Assembly (NCBI GenBank): GCA_905234735.1
Contig: CAJOJA010000004.1
Location: 41,022-105,021, forward strand
Length of the DNA: 64,000 nt
Reading direction: 5' to 3'
DNA from: an uncultured Bacteroidaceae bacterium
GTDB taxonomy: Bacteria > Bacteroidota > Bacteroidia > Bacteroidales > Bacteroidaceae
The position numbers were made by a program, and so were the translations under genes. The notes below the pieces were generated by a model that worked only from the letters and a program-made list of their open reading frames with translations, was not told the origin of the DNA and did not search any database. Below are positions 44,205 through 53,247 of this stretch, piece after piece (positions within the stretch are counted from its first letter, which is position 1; each line of letters starts with the position of its first letter).

Positions 44205-45293
44205 TTAGAGTCCTTTCATGATTTCCCTGAACTTTACATCGAACGAAAGATGGTCTATGGCATACTGCCGGATGTCTTCGTCTGTGAACTGTTTTCTTCT
44301 CTCAGCAAACGATTCAAAGATGTTAATGATTGCATCTATACTATTGTCATTGGGTATCGCAAACCGGAAAGGTATTTGTGTTGGGAAGTCTGGATCTTCA
44401 TCCGCAGATACGAAAGGAATACCTGCAAGACAGTATTCACGGGATTTAAGTACAGAAGCATTGTATAGCCCACGACGGAAGTTCGCCAAGGAACTGATAG
44501 CCAACGATTCCTTGTCATATAGGGCAGTCAGTGCATCAGCCGGTTGGCTGCCAAGGAATCTTACATCATCCTCAAGCCCATAGATTTTGATAAGCTCTTT
44601 GATTTCATTAACATGCAGTGTTCTGGGGTCTCCTACAAGATCGAAAACGACTCTCGGTTTTCTACCTTGTTTTTTCCATTCTCCCATGGCACGCACCACA
44701 CGATCAAATCCATGCCAGCTCTCAATGCGAGCACCAACACCTATCATTGACAAAAGTTCCGTTCCATCAGGGTAATCATTCTTGCGTAACGATATTCTTG
44801 CTGTATCAATGCCATTACCAATGACTAACTCCCTATTCCCAGAGAAAAATCGGAAATAAGAGGACTCAATACCATATTCCACGACACGATGTGCCAGCAT
44901 AAATGTGAAGGGGCAACCGATATACGTCAGTAGTTTCTTCGCAGTTTTATTGATGAAAGATCTGTCTTGGTAATTGACTTCTTTGATATATGTGGAAGCA
45001 GGGGAAGGTTGGTCGATGATGAGGGTTTTGCCTTGAAGTCTTAACCATATAAAACATAAGACGAAAAAGATACTGTTCCTTGTTGGGCTTCTCATTACAA
45101 TGTATTTCGCGTCGGATGAAATCATTTTCCGAATCTGTCTATTAATAGCCGCAAATCCAGCTGACTGTTCTATGTCTAACTCCACATGATACCCTGCGCG
45201 AGCAACAGCATTGCAGAAGCCTTGAATTTTATTTTCTACGCCCTTACCATCGGATTTTGCTACATAAAGAACCTTTTCCCTGTTGTTTTTCAT
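44205..45293 (-). CDS. Glycosyltransferase family 4-like
   Basis: 362 residues. GT-B fold: VLYVAKSDGKGVENKIQGFCNAVARAGYHVEL at the N-terminus, GNRELVIGNGIDTARI at the linker, then the donor domain with LSMIGVGARIESWHGFDRVVRAMGEW, VFDLVGDPR and RGLYNASVLKSREYCLAGIPFVS in place of the common E-x7-E motif. It sits between a second GT gene and the polymerase gene, with gaps of 24 and 9 bp. Specificity unknown. Confidence 0.82.
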   Translation of the reverse strand: MKNNREKVLYVAKSDGKGVENKIQGFCNAVARAGYHVELDIEQSAGFAAINRQIRKMISSDAKYIVMRSPTRNSIFFVLCFIWLRLQGKTLIIDQPSPASTYIKEVNYQDRSFINKTAKKLLTYIGCPFTFMLAHRVVEYGIESSYFRFFSGNRELVIGNGIDTARISLRKNDYPDGTELLSMIGVGARIESWHGFDRVVRAMGEWKKQGRKPRVVFDLVGDPRTLHVNEIKELIKIYGLEDDVRFLGSQPADALTALYDKESLAISSLANFRRGLYNASVLKSREYCLAGIPFVSADEDPDFPTQIPFRFAIPNDNSIDAIINIFESFAERRKQFTDEDIRQYAIDHLSFDVKFREIMKGL

Positions 45294-45317
45294 AGTTGTA
45301 ATATTTTCTAATTCATG

Positions 45318-46478
45318 TTAGCAATATGCATAAAAGTCTATCCAGCGCTTGGCTACATTATCCCATGAACTTTGTTCAAGACTCGTCCTTAGTTCTTTAG
45401 GGCATTGGGCTGGTGGCAATTCTTTTTTGAAAAATGCAACTAATACATCCTTCAATGTATCTTTGCTTTCACATTCGTAATACGGTACACCGTTTTTTTC
45501 TAATTCTGGGTATGACAACCACTTTCCATTGATGACTTGTGTATCAGCCAACAGGAATTCTCGCATAGTGAAGCAGTGAGCATCGGTTTCCTGAATATGG
45601 ATGAAGAGGTCGGTAATCAATCTCAAAGCTGCCACTTTCTCAGGTGAGAGGTAGTTCATTAGAAATACTATGTCAAGACCAAATTTCTCATTCTCTAACT
45701 CCAATTTTTCACGAATTTCCTTGCCATAACCATAGCCTAAAGGGAAAAGTATCTTGTAGTCTTTCGGCAGATTCTCGGCATTGGCAGCGATGGCTTTCAG
45801 TATATCCACATGATTTTGGGCCGGATATGCATTATAGCCACAACATATATAATAGTCGGCGTATGGGATGTTCAACATTTGTGCCAGTTCCTCTCTTGAA
45901 TAGTGACCTTTCATCCGAATGATTTCAGAAATGGCATCAGAACCGTATGACAAGTCTTTTACTATGTTTCTGTTTATATTGAAATTACCAATGACTTTCT
46001 CAGCAAAACCACTGCCTGAGGTGATTGTCACATAGTCAGCAATGTTGAATCCTTTCTGTAGGAATTTGTGAGTCCATCCTTTCACCCTCAATGCATCGCT
46101 GCCTATGGGAGTTAAAATGGCTTTGATTCCATGTTTGTGAGCACTCTTTACGTAAATCCATGAGTAAAAAGGCAACTCCTGGATATTAATTGCATCGAAT
46201 TTCTTATTACGTATAATCGTATTTAAAGTGGTGTATTCAAAGAACATTCTAACAAATATCCGCAGTACTGGCACCTGAGTTAGTTTTTTACACCATTTGG
46301 GCATCTGAACACCATATACTTTGTAGGGAATCCTTTCGTAACAAACATCTTCTACCCAATGACGATTGTCAAAGAGTTCTATCTCCAGACCTGAAGGATT
46401 TTGTCCGTAGATGTTCTGTAAAAGACGTATGATGAAGATAATGTCACTCCGTCCGATTACCAGTATTCTTTTGCCCAT
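45318..46478 (-). CDS. GT-B-fold glycosyltransferase
   Basis: 386 residues from the ATG at 46478 (MGKRILVIGRSDIIF); the frame extends to 46529 inside the previous gene, and the nearer start leaves a 10-bp gap. The middle has ILTPIGSDALRVKGW and a C-terminal region YKILFPLGYGYGKEIREKLELENEKFGLDIVFLMNYLSPEKVAAL. This region somewhat resembles Fuc4NAc transferase WecF-like proteins (GT56) and GT4 enzymes. I call only the fold and role. Confidence 0.75.
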   Translation of the reverse strand: MGKRILVIGRSDIIFIIRLLQNIYGQNPSGLEIELFDNRHWVEDVCYERIPYKVYGVQMPKWCKKLTQVPVLRIFVRMFFEYTTLNTIIRNKKFDAINIQELPFYSWIYVKSAHKHGIKAILTPIGSDALRVKGWTHKFLQKGFNIADYVTITSGSGFAEKVIGNFNINRNIVKDLSYGSDAISEIIRMKGHYSREELAQMLNIPYADYYICCGYNAYPAQNHVDILKAIAANAENLPKDYKILFPLGYGYGKEIREKLELENEKFGLDIVFLMNYLSPEKVAALRLITDLFIHIQETDAHCFTMREFLLADTQVINGKWLSYPELEKNGVPYYECESKDTLKDVLVAFFKKELPPAQCPKELRTSLEQSSWDNVAKRWIDFYAYC

Positions 46479-46488
46479 GTTGATTCTT

Positions 46489-48165
46489 TTAATTGCCTTT
46501 TTTGTTGAAGTAAACGTTGATTGTTTCAAGCAATGAAATACACAGCAGCTTATCGAATGCCGATTGACTTTCGAACATTGTTCTACATTCGGTTTCCAGT
46601 TGTCCTTGTCCTGCTACCAAGTATTGGTTCTTTTGATAATAGTTTGCAATGAAATTCCTCAGTTTCTCGTTCGTGTCATACCAATACTGATGTGGGTTCA
46701 TATCATTACGCGATTCTCTATGGGCTGTCAATCCAAGGCGATAAGCGATTTTTCGAGATTTCCTTTTGGTCTTGTAGATTATCTTGCCTGTATATAATTT
46801 AATGGCTTCATTCAATCCCATTCCCTTGTATTGTCTCTTGCGACTGCTTGGAATTTTACCAAACGACGGATACTTACGATCTATCCAATTCCAATAGAGA
46901 CGATGGCTGGCTCGTATCTCATCGGGCAGTGAAGCACAGAACTCCAACAACTCAGGGTCAAGGAATGGAGAAACTGCGTATGTATACTGAGCTCTTATAT
47001 AATGGGTGGATAGAGCTCCCTGAAATGCCCTTGTATAAAATGCAAATTCTTCATTGGTGACAAAGTCATCGGCTTTCAGTGGGAAGCGTTGTTTCAGAAC
47101 GCCTGACATCCTTTTTACGTTATAGTCTTGAAAAGGCGTAGTCTTAGGAAAGAATTGGGAAATAACCACATCGCCAATCTGACCAGTGTGCTCCAACCCC
47201 AATTTATCAAAATCAATCAATCTCAGGAACTGGCGTCCACCCGTAAAACCATAGGCGTATGCCACACCATATTCTTCATGTATGCTTTCCTTCATGTCGT
47301 AGATGAATGTGGCATCGTCTAATGAACGGTGATAAAGGGGGTTTCCTAATGATAAAGATACTTGTTGGGCGATTTTCTGTTCATCGCTATTTGACTGGCT
47401 ATAGCTGATATTCACAATATTGGTATAGCCTAAGTCTTTTGCCACGACATTGGTCATGCGACTATCTAATCCAGCACTCATGTCGGCAAGGTGCTGATGG
47501 TAGCCATACTCTAAGTCCTTGTCAAAGCATCGTTTTACAGCCTTGCGGAACAGCACATCGAGTTTTTCGATGGCTTCATCCATCGTAAGGTCGATTTTGT
47601 CGTGAAAGTTAAAACGATGGTACTGTTCTACTTTTACACCATTAGTGTCGAATCGCAATAACTTTCCTGCCTGCAATCTGTAAATGCCATCTGCTATAGT
47701 TGAGTCATCTACAATAAACCCGTATGTTAGGAGGTAGTGGGCAGCTCTCTCGTTGATACCGCAAGGACGACAGCCTTCAAAAACAGCATTGAAGTTGTTG
47801 GATAGGTATAATGTGCCGTTTTCTTTATTATAGCCATAAAAAACTGACGCGTCACCTGTCTGGTTACCAAAGGCGATGCCATTGCCCTTCTCTTTATTAT
47901 ATACAACAGCCGTAAAAGGGCCTATCAGCTGTTTAATGGCTTTAGGCGTGTCGTAACAATGTTTGTAATAGTCAAAAAGGGTTTTACCATGTGGGGCGTT
48001 TCCTTGCAACTCAGTCTTGTTTAGCACAATTCCGTCTGCAAGGATTGTAAAGGATTCTGTTTCAGCCTCTACTTTATCGTTGGCAAAACGAGATGAGTAT
48101 GCGGTTTGATAGTGTACACTACCATCTTTATGTAACTCAAACAACCAATAAGAACTATTTTTCAT
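46489..48165 (-). CDS. Asparagine-synthase-like amide ligase, probable sugar-amidating enzyme
   Basis: 558 residues. The C-terminal half is the ATP-pyrophosphatase domain (LADMSAGLDSRMTNVVAKDLGY, a variant SGGxDS loop; YSQSNSDEQKIAQQV; SPFLDPELLEFCASLPDEIRASHRLYWNWIDRKYP). The N-terminal half resembles a class II glutamine amidotransferase domain but begins MKNSSYWLFE, without the Cys-2 nucleophile, so it cannot hydrolyse glutamine in the usual way. In loci making diacetamido-uronic acids, similar proteins (WbpS-like) amidate the uronic acid carboxylate. That is a reasonable role here, using free ammonia or a partner. Its start overlaps the previous stop by 4 bp (ATGA). Confidence 0.8.
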   Translation of the reverse strand: MKNSSYWLFELHKDGSVHYQTAYSSRFANDKVEAETESFTILADGIVLNKTELQGNAPHGKTLFDYYKHCYDTPKAIKQLIGPFTAVVYNKEKGNGIAFGNQTGDASVFYGYNKENGTLYLSNNFNAVFEGCRPCGINERAAHYLLTYGFIVDDSTIADGIYRLQAGKLLRFDTNGVKVEQYHRFNFHDKIDLTMDEAIEKLDVLFRKAVKRCFDKDLEYGYHQHLADMSAGLDSRMTNVVAKDLGYTNIVNISYSQSNSDEQKIAQQVSLSLGNPLYHRSLDDATFIYDMKESIHEEYGVAYAYGFTGGRQFLRLIDFDKLGLEHTGQIGDVVISQFFPKTTPFQDYNVKRMSGVLKQRFPLKADDFVTNEEFAFYTRAFQGALSTHYIRAQYTYAVSPFLDPELLEFCASLPDEIRASHRLYWNWIDRKYPSFGKIPSSRKRQYKGMGLNEAIKLYTGKIIYKTKRKSRKIAYRLGLTAHRESRNDMNPHQYWYDTNEKLRNFIANYYQKNQYLVAGQGQLETECRTMFESQSAFDKLLCISLLETINVYFNKKGN

Positions 48166-49163
48166 TTTTTTCTAATTACATGTCCAATGATTTTTGTTCG
48201 CAAACGCCAGTAAACTCCTAAAACCAATAATGAATTCTTTATCCCGATATATTGTTTCATAATTGCCACTCGCTTTGACTTTGACGTTGTTGCGTACTGT
48301 AGGAGATTGCTGTGTTGCTTCATTATTGCAAGTGCTGCAGATTTTTCAGATGTTTTCAATTTATAAAAAGCGTAACCTCTGCTAACCCATATATCAGCCA
48401 AATAGATTCTAATTGCTTCTGCATTGATACAATGTTGATTACATTGCTCTTCCCAATAACTGAATATTTGGTCAAAGCACTGATAAGCATGAAGGGTATT
48501 GGCAATTGTGGTTGTTATGCTATTTTCTCTGTGATAATAACCATAAAAATCAAGATTCACTATTACAACAGTCTGTATGTGCTGCCAAAGGTGTAAACTC
48601 CAACTTAAATCTTCACTGATGATGCCTTTATAGAAGAAAATATTATTGTCTGTTAGTATTTGCCGCCTGACGAGAATAAAACAGGCACTTATGCGCAAGG
48701 CTTGTGTTCGCACTAAATGTAAAAAGACGGCTTGAGGGTTAGGAAGTCGGTTGAGGGTATCAATATCATAGTTTTTTGTAAGGGTAGCTCTATCTTTATC
48801 CCAGAAATCAACGTTCTTGAATGTGATTAAATCACAATTCGGATGAATCTTTTTTATCAATAGCTCCAAACCATTGTCTATTAACCATGCATCATCGGAA
48901 TCTATGAAGATGATATATTCTCCATTGGCTTTACGTATACCTTCATTGCGTGCGCCCGATAGTCCTTGATTATTCTGGTGAATAACAATGATGCGATTGT
49001 CTGTAGTAGCGATATCATCACAAAGCTCACCACTGCCATCTGTACTGCCATCATCCACAAGTATTATTTCCAAATCCTTGTAGGTCTGGCTGATTACAGA
49101 TTTTACGCATCGCTCCAAATAGGGCTTAACGTTGTAGACAGGTATGACAACACTAACCTTCAT
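48162..49163 (-). CDS. Glycosyltransferase family 2
   Basis: 333 residues with a clear GT-A domain at residues 1-210: VSVVIPVYNVKPYLERCVKSVISQTYKDLEIILVDDGSTDGS, GLSGARNEGIRKANGEYIIFIDSDDAW (the DxD metal site). The C-terminal third is basic and helical and may touch the membrane. The gene lies 2 bp after the initiating transferase gene, so it may add the second sugar of the repeat unit. Confidence 0.92.
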   Translation of the reverse strand: MKVSVVIPVYNVKPYLERCVKSVISQTYKDLEIILVDDGSTDGSGELCDDIATTDNRIIVIHQNNQGLSGARNEGIRKANGEYIIFIDSDDAWLIDNGLELLIKKIHPNCDLITFKNVDFWDKDRATLTKNYDIDTLNRLPNPQAVFLHLVRTQALRISACFILVRRQILTDNNIFFYKGIISEDLSWSLHLWQHIQTVVIVNLDFYGYYHRENSITTTIANTLHAYQCFDQIFSYWEEQCNQHCINAEAIRIYLADIWVSRGYAFYKLKTSEKSAALAIMKQHSNLLQYATTSKSKRVAIMKQYIGIKNSLLVLGVYWRLRTKIIGHVIRKK

Positions 49164-49165
49164 TC

Positions 49166-50065
49166 TTATTTACTACGCTTTGATTTTATCAGGATGTTGT
49201 AAATGGTTCCCCAAAAGTATCGCCAGTCGGTGAGGAAGGGGTGTTTCAGATAAGCTTCTACGTAGCGGCACTCTGATGCCTGAATTTCGTCCAATCCCTT
49301 AGGAGCTTCCTTTTCATAATAAAAAGGCGGCAACATACCTGGTTTTACTCTGGTGCGCAGTTTCTGCATCTCGGGGGTATAGAGTGAGAAGAAGTGTTGC
49401 GACAACGGACGTACACCGACCCATTTCATATCTCCACGCAGAACATTCCACAGCATTGGCAACTCGTCTAACCATATAGAGCGAAACAGTTTTCCCCAGA
49501 TATTGACACGGAAGTCATTTTTCAGCTTGCCGCTTCTGTTCAGTTTGTTTCGTTCGTAAACATAATCTTGAAGATACTGCGAATAGCTGTACATCGTACG
49601 GAATTTGTACACTTTTATCAATTTTCCATCCTTGCCAACTCGATACAACTTCAGGAGCGGTGACTCCGTAGAGTCATTATGCTCTAATGGTTCTGATTTC
49701 TTTTCCGCAACAATGTGTAGATAGCCTCTCTTGTTTTTCTCACTTACGATGCGAAATCCTGCACGACATATACGACCCAAGATTTCTGTGTGGCTGTAGA
49801 TGCGATGGTGCTCTCGGCTCACGAAGAAATAAAAGCCGCGGGTCCACTTCATCTTCGGGAACATATCATTCCAGATGTACGACAAGGGAATGACAATGTT
49901 ACCCATTCCAAGAGGATATCTCTTCTTGATAGACCTGTATTCTTGAGATGAAGTGAAGGCATTGCATTCGAGAATGTCTCCTATCTGCATCTCATGATTC
50001 CATTCGTCCAAACTGTCATTCAGAGCTGGAATCTGGTTCAACCTATTCTTAATAGTTACTTTCAC
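49166..50065 (-). CDS. Initiating sugar-phosphate transferase (bacterial sugar transferase domain) without the usual membrane anchor
   Basis: 299 residues from a GTG at 50065; an in-frame ATG at codon 26 is an alternative. The C-terminal half is the PF02397-type domain: VYKFRTMYSYSQYLQDY, WGKLFRSIWLDELPMLWNVLRGDMKWVGVRPLSQHFFSLY, TRVKPGMLPPFYY. It would attach the first sugar phosphate to undecaprenyl phosphate. Typical members have an N-terminal helix and a re-entrant hydrophobic hairpin before a KR.FD motif. Here the first 130 residues are hydrophilic and no membrane segment is visible, except a short hydrophobic part (GNIVIPLSYIW). Confidence 0.82.
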   Translation of the reverse strand: MKVTIKNRLNQIPALNDSLDEWNHEMQIGDILECNAFTSSQEYRSIKKRYPLGMGNIVIPLSYIWNDMFPKMKWTRGFYFFVSREHHRIYSHTEILGRICRAGFRIVSEKNKRGYLHIVAEKKSEPLEHNDSTESPLLKLYRVGKDGKLIKVYKFRTMYSYSQYLQDYVYERNKLNRSGKLKNDFRVNIWGKLFRSIWLDELPMLWNVLRGDMKWVGVRPLSQHFFSLYTPEMQKLRTRVKPGMLPPFYYEKEAPKGLDEIQASECRYVEAYLKHPFLTDWRYFWGTIYNILIKSKRSK

Positions 50066-50089
50066 GGACTACTTAACATTATTATGTAT

Positions 50090-51220
50090 TTATAGCGATG
50101 CTATGAGGGTTGAGCAGATGAACTCAATATCCGAAACCTCCAAATAGGGATGCATGGGAAGTGAGAGCACAGTGCTGCAGAGACGGCCAGCTGTATATAA
50201 TTGATAATTGAGGATTGAGCATTGACAATTCCTGAAAGCTGTTTGGGCGTGCATGGTTTTTGGATAGTAGACCATTGACGGGATGCCAGCCTCTTTCAGT
50301 GCGGCTTGCAGATTATTGCGCTTGGCTTCGTCGGGTAGCTGGATGGTGTACTGTGCCCAACTGGAGCGAAAGTCCTCGGGGATGACGGGCGTTTTTACAT
50401 ACTTATTTAATATGCGCGTGTACGTGCGCGCTACTTCGTTCACGCGTTCCACTTCGTCGTCGAATGCGCGGAGCTTCACTTGCAGAATGGCAGCCTGCAA
50501 GGTATCGAGACGAGAGTTCATGCCGATACGCACATTGTCGTACTTGTCAGTCCCCTTGCCATGAACACGGTAGGAGTTCATAAGAGCAGCCCACTCGTCA
50601 TTGTTGGTAAATACGGCACCTCCATCGCCATAACAGCCAAGGGGCTTGGCGGGGAAGAAAGAGGTCGTACTGATATCGCCAAAGGAACATGATTTCTGGC
50701 CATTGATGCTACCACCGAAACCCTGTGCACCATCCTCGAGGATAAACAAGCCATACTTCTCGGCAACAGTTTTTACTGCGGGATAGTTCGCGGGAAGACC
50801 AAACAGGTCGACTGCTACGATTACCTTTGGCGTCAGTTTCCCTTCTGCCAGTGTTTGTTGGATAGCAAACTCTAAGCTTTTGACATCGACATTGAATGTG
50901 GTATCATCAACATCCACAAAAATGGGTGTTGCGCCTTCCAATGCTACGACCTCGGCTGAGGCAAAGAACGTAAAGTCAGGCACAAAGACAGCATCGCCGG
51001 GCCCGATTCCCCATGCTTTCAAAGCAAGGGTCAGAGCATCAGTCCCATTGGCGCAGGTCAGACAATGCTTCACACCAACGTATTCGGCCAACTGCTGTTC
51101 CAGTTCCTTCACTTGAGGCCCCATGATATAATGGGACTGAGAGGCCACTTCGAGCATGGCTTTATCCATGTCGGATTTCAGCACCTCATATTGTTTTGCT
51201 AAATCTCTGAATTGCATCAT
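50090..51220 (-). CDS. wbpE: UDP-3-keto-GlcNAcA aminotransferase (DegT/WbpE/WlbC family)
   Basis: 376 residues. PLP-dependent sugar aminotransferase: MMQFRDLAKQYEVL, SHYIMGPQVKELEQQLAEYVGVKHCLTCANGTDALTLAL, FILEDGAQGFGGSING, STTSFFPAKPLGCYGDGGA (PLP lysine), GMNSRLDTLQAAIL. It aminates the 3-keto sugar made by WbpB using glutamate. Near the C-terminus the sequence between QTAFRN and RLCSTVLSLPMHPYL is NCQCSILNYQLYTAG, a translated A/T-rich repeat. The conserved SLPMHPYLE end is intact. The acetyltransferase gene is 24 bp upstream. Confidence 0.92.
   Translation of the reverse strand: MMQFRDLAKQYEVLKSDMDKAMLEVASQSHYIMGPQVKELEQQLAEYVGVKHCLTCANGTDALTLALKAWGIGPGDAVFVPDFTFFASAEVVALEGATPIFVDVDDTTFNVDVKSLEFAIQQTLAEGKLTPKVIVAVDLFGLPANYPAVKTVAEKYGLFILEDGAQGFGGSINGQKSCSFGDISTTSFFPAKPLGCYGDGGAVFTNNDEWAALMNSYRVHGKGTDKYDNVRIGMNSRLDTLQAAILQVKLRAFDDEVERVNEVARTYTRILNKYVKTPVIPEDFRSSWAQYTIQLPDEAKRNNLQAALKEAGIPSMVYYPKTMHAQTAFRNCQCSILNYQLYTAGRLCSTVLSLPMHPYLEVSDIEFICSTLIASL
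50197..50230 (-). repeat. AATTGATAATTGAGGATTGAGC repeat read in frame in the aminotransferase
   Basis: Three degenerate units of the same 10-bp A/T-rich repeat as in the dehydrogenase gene, translated NCQCSILNYQL at about residues 331-342. Confidence 0.8.
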
Positions 51221-51244
51221 GATATTTACGATTTTATAATGGGG

Positions 51245-51742
51245 CTATTTCATTCTTTCAACAATTTCGCCTTTCTCGTTGACAATACCGATTTGGCGGG
51301 CGGGAACACCAGCCATGAGAGCGAAATCGGGTACATCCTTAGTGACAACCGCACCGGCTGCAATCATGGCTCCTCGCCCTACGGTGTGACCGCATACAAT
51401 GGTGCAATTGGCACCGAGAGATGCTCCTTCCTTGATGAGGGTCTTGTTATACTTGCCGTGCACGGGGAAGTGCGCACGGGGTACAAGGACATTGGTAAAC
51501 ACGCATGAAGGGCCGCAGAAGACATTGTCTTCAAGTTCTACACCTTCATACACAGATACGTTGTTCTGAATCCGAACCCCGTTGCCAATCTTCACATTGT
51601 TACCGATGTTGACGTTCTGCCCTAAGGAACAGTTTTCGCCAATCACGGCACCACGCTGTACATGGCAGAAATGCCAAATCTTCGTGCCGTCGCCAATCGT
51701 GACGTCGTCGTCGATATAGCTGGATGGGTGAACTTGAAACAT
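51245..51742 (-). CDS. wbpD: UDP-sugar 3-amino N-acetyltransferase (WbpD/WlbB family)
   Basis: 165 residues of left-handed beta-helix hexapeptide repeats ([44 protein letters not shown]) with [46 protein letters not shown], a close match to the WbpD/WlbB family. It transfers acetyl from acetyl-CoA to the 3-amino group of the sugar made by WbpE, giving UDP-2,3-diacetamido-2,3-dideoxy-glucuronic acid. It is a soluble trimer in known members. The start and length fit the family. Confidence 0.92.
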   Translation of the reverse strand: MFQVHPSSYIDDDVTIGDGTKIWHFCHVQRGAVIGENCSLGQNVNIGNNVKIGNGVRIQNNVSVYEGVELEDNVFCGPSCVFTNVLVPRAHFPVHGKYNKTLIKEGASLGANCTIVCGHTVGRGAMIAAGAVVTKDVPDFALMAGVPARQIGIVNEKGEIVERMK

Positions 51743-51753
51743 TGTAGTAGGTT

Positions 51754-53211
51754 TTATTTCTTGTTTTTCAATAAATCATGACGAATTGTGGATGCAACTT
51801 CCATTACCAATTGTTTTCTAAATAGGTAAGTTAGAAGAAAATAACCTCCGAAAACCAATGGTGTTAGTATAATAAGGGCTAAAATCGGCTTTGCAATCCA
51901 CTGGTCGAGGAAATATATTGGAATCAAAGGTATGCAACATAAGAAAGGCTTTATGGGTACCATGAAATATGAGGGGAAAGATATCGTCGTTACTTTATGG
52001 AACACAATTCTCCAGAATGGATAAGAAGTGATAATCGGGATTAAGGCTACACCTATAGCAAAAATGTAGAAAGAGAACTGCGAGATTAAGTAATAGTAGA
52101 TGGCATAGAAGCATATTCTGAACATGGTCCAGTACATACCTAAATCTGTTCGGCCTGTAGAAACAGTAAGTGCCCCGACAGGATTGTTACAGGACACAAA
52201 GGAATAATAATAGGCCAAGCAGAATAGAATGAATGCGTATTGTGAGTAAGTCTCACCGTATAATATGGACAAAACGGAGAAAGATAAAAGGGCAAAGACA
52301 GAATAAACGGGGAAATTGATGGCTCCGAGCATGTCTATGCTCTTGAAATAATAGAATGTCATCTTTTCCTTGTCGCTTTGAATCTTTGCCATAACCGGGG
52401 TTAATACATTGGTCACAACGGGATTGACAAATTGGAAGATGCGACTGGCTAATGTCTTACAGAGTGTATATACGCCAAAGAGTTCCATCGAAAAGAATTT
52501 GCTTATAATAAAGTCATCCATGTGAGTTGAGAAGAAGTCTAAGATTCCAGAACCTACCAAATAACTTCCTATTTTCAATGGACGCTTGATGTCAGCAAAC
52601 TTGAAATGCATGCAAATGTTATGCTCTTTGAACAGCCCCATATATATGTACACGACTGCTTTGAAGATGCTGCCAAGCAAAGACGAATAAACCATGCTGT
52701 ATAGTCCAAACCCTTTCATGGCAAACAGTGCATTGGAGACAAGGAGAAGCGTTGCTGACAGAATCTCCACGACGGACATAAACTGAAAGTTCAGGTTCTT
52801 CTGTTGAATGGTCTTTTGCAAGGTATAGACTGATTCGGTAAAGAGCATCAAACAGGTGATGGAGATGATACTAACCAACTCCGGCTGATGATAATAAGCT
52901 GCGACAAGGGGAGAGCATGCCCAGGCTATAAGGGTCAATCCCATCCCCATGAAGATATTCATCCAGTAGAACGATGAGAACTGCTTCCTGGTGAGTTCCT
53001 GAAGGTGCATCACGGCTGAAGACAATCCCAAATCGGCAAACACCATGCAAAAAGAATTGACAAGAATTGCCACTCCCATCAGTCCAAATTCTTCCTTTGA
53101 AATGAAACGGGTCAAGATAGCAACCTGAAGCATTTTGGCCATGGCACTGTATGCTCGGCTAATCATGTTCCATTTAACACCAGATATTGCAGCAGACTTT
53201 AGTCCTGACAT
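51754..53211 (-). CDS. Lipopolysaccharide/O-unit flippase (Wzx-like, second flippase of the locus)
   Basis: 485 residues from the ATG at 53211 (a TTG precedes it). About 12-14 membrane helices; [42 protein letters not shown] is the typical family N-terminus, and [23 protein letters not shown] the conserved mid-protein segment. It belongs to the polysaccharide-biosynthesis branch of the MOP superfamily. Its place beside wza/wzc genes makes it the likely flippase for the main polymer. Confidence 0.87.
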   Translation of the reverse strand: MSGLKSAAISGVKWNMISRAYSAMAKMLQVAILTRFISKEEFGLMGVAILVNSFCMVFADLGLSSAVMHLQELTRKQFSSFYWMNIFMGMGLTLIAWACSPLVAAYYHQPELVSIISITCLMLFTESVYTLQKTIQQKNLNFQFMSVVEILSATLLLVSNALFAMKGFGLYSMVYSSLLGSIFKAVVYIYMGLFKEHNICMHFKFADIKRPLKIGSYLVGSGILDFFSTHMDDFIISKFFSMELFGVYTLCKTLASRIFQFVNPVVTNVLTPVMAKIQSDKEKMTFYYFKSIDMLGAINFPVYSVFALLSFSVLSILYGETYSQYAFILFCLAYYYSFVSCNNPVGALTVSTGRTDLGMYWTMFRICFYAIYYYLISQFSFYIFAIGVALIPIITSYPFWRIVFHKVTTISFPSYFMVPIKPFLCCIPLIPIYFLDQWIAKPILALIILTPLVFGGYFLLTYLFRKQLVMEVASTIRHDLLKNKK

Positions 53212-53247
53212 CAAATAAATATGGTTGAATAAATAATTCTTATTTCA

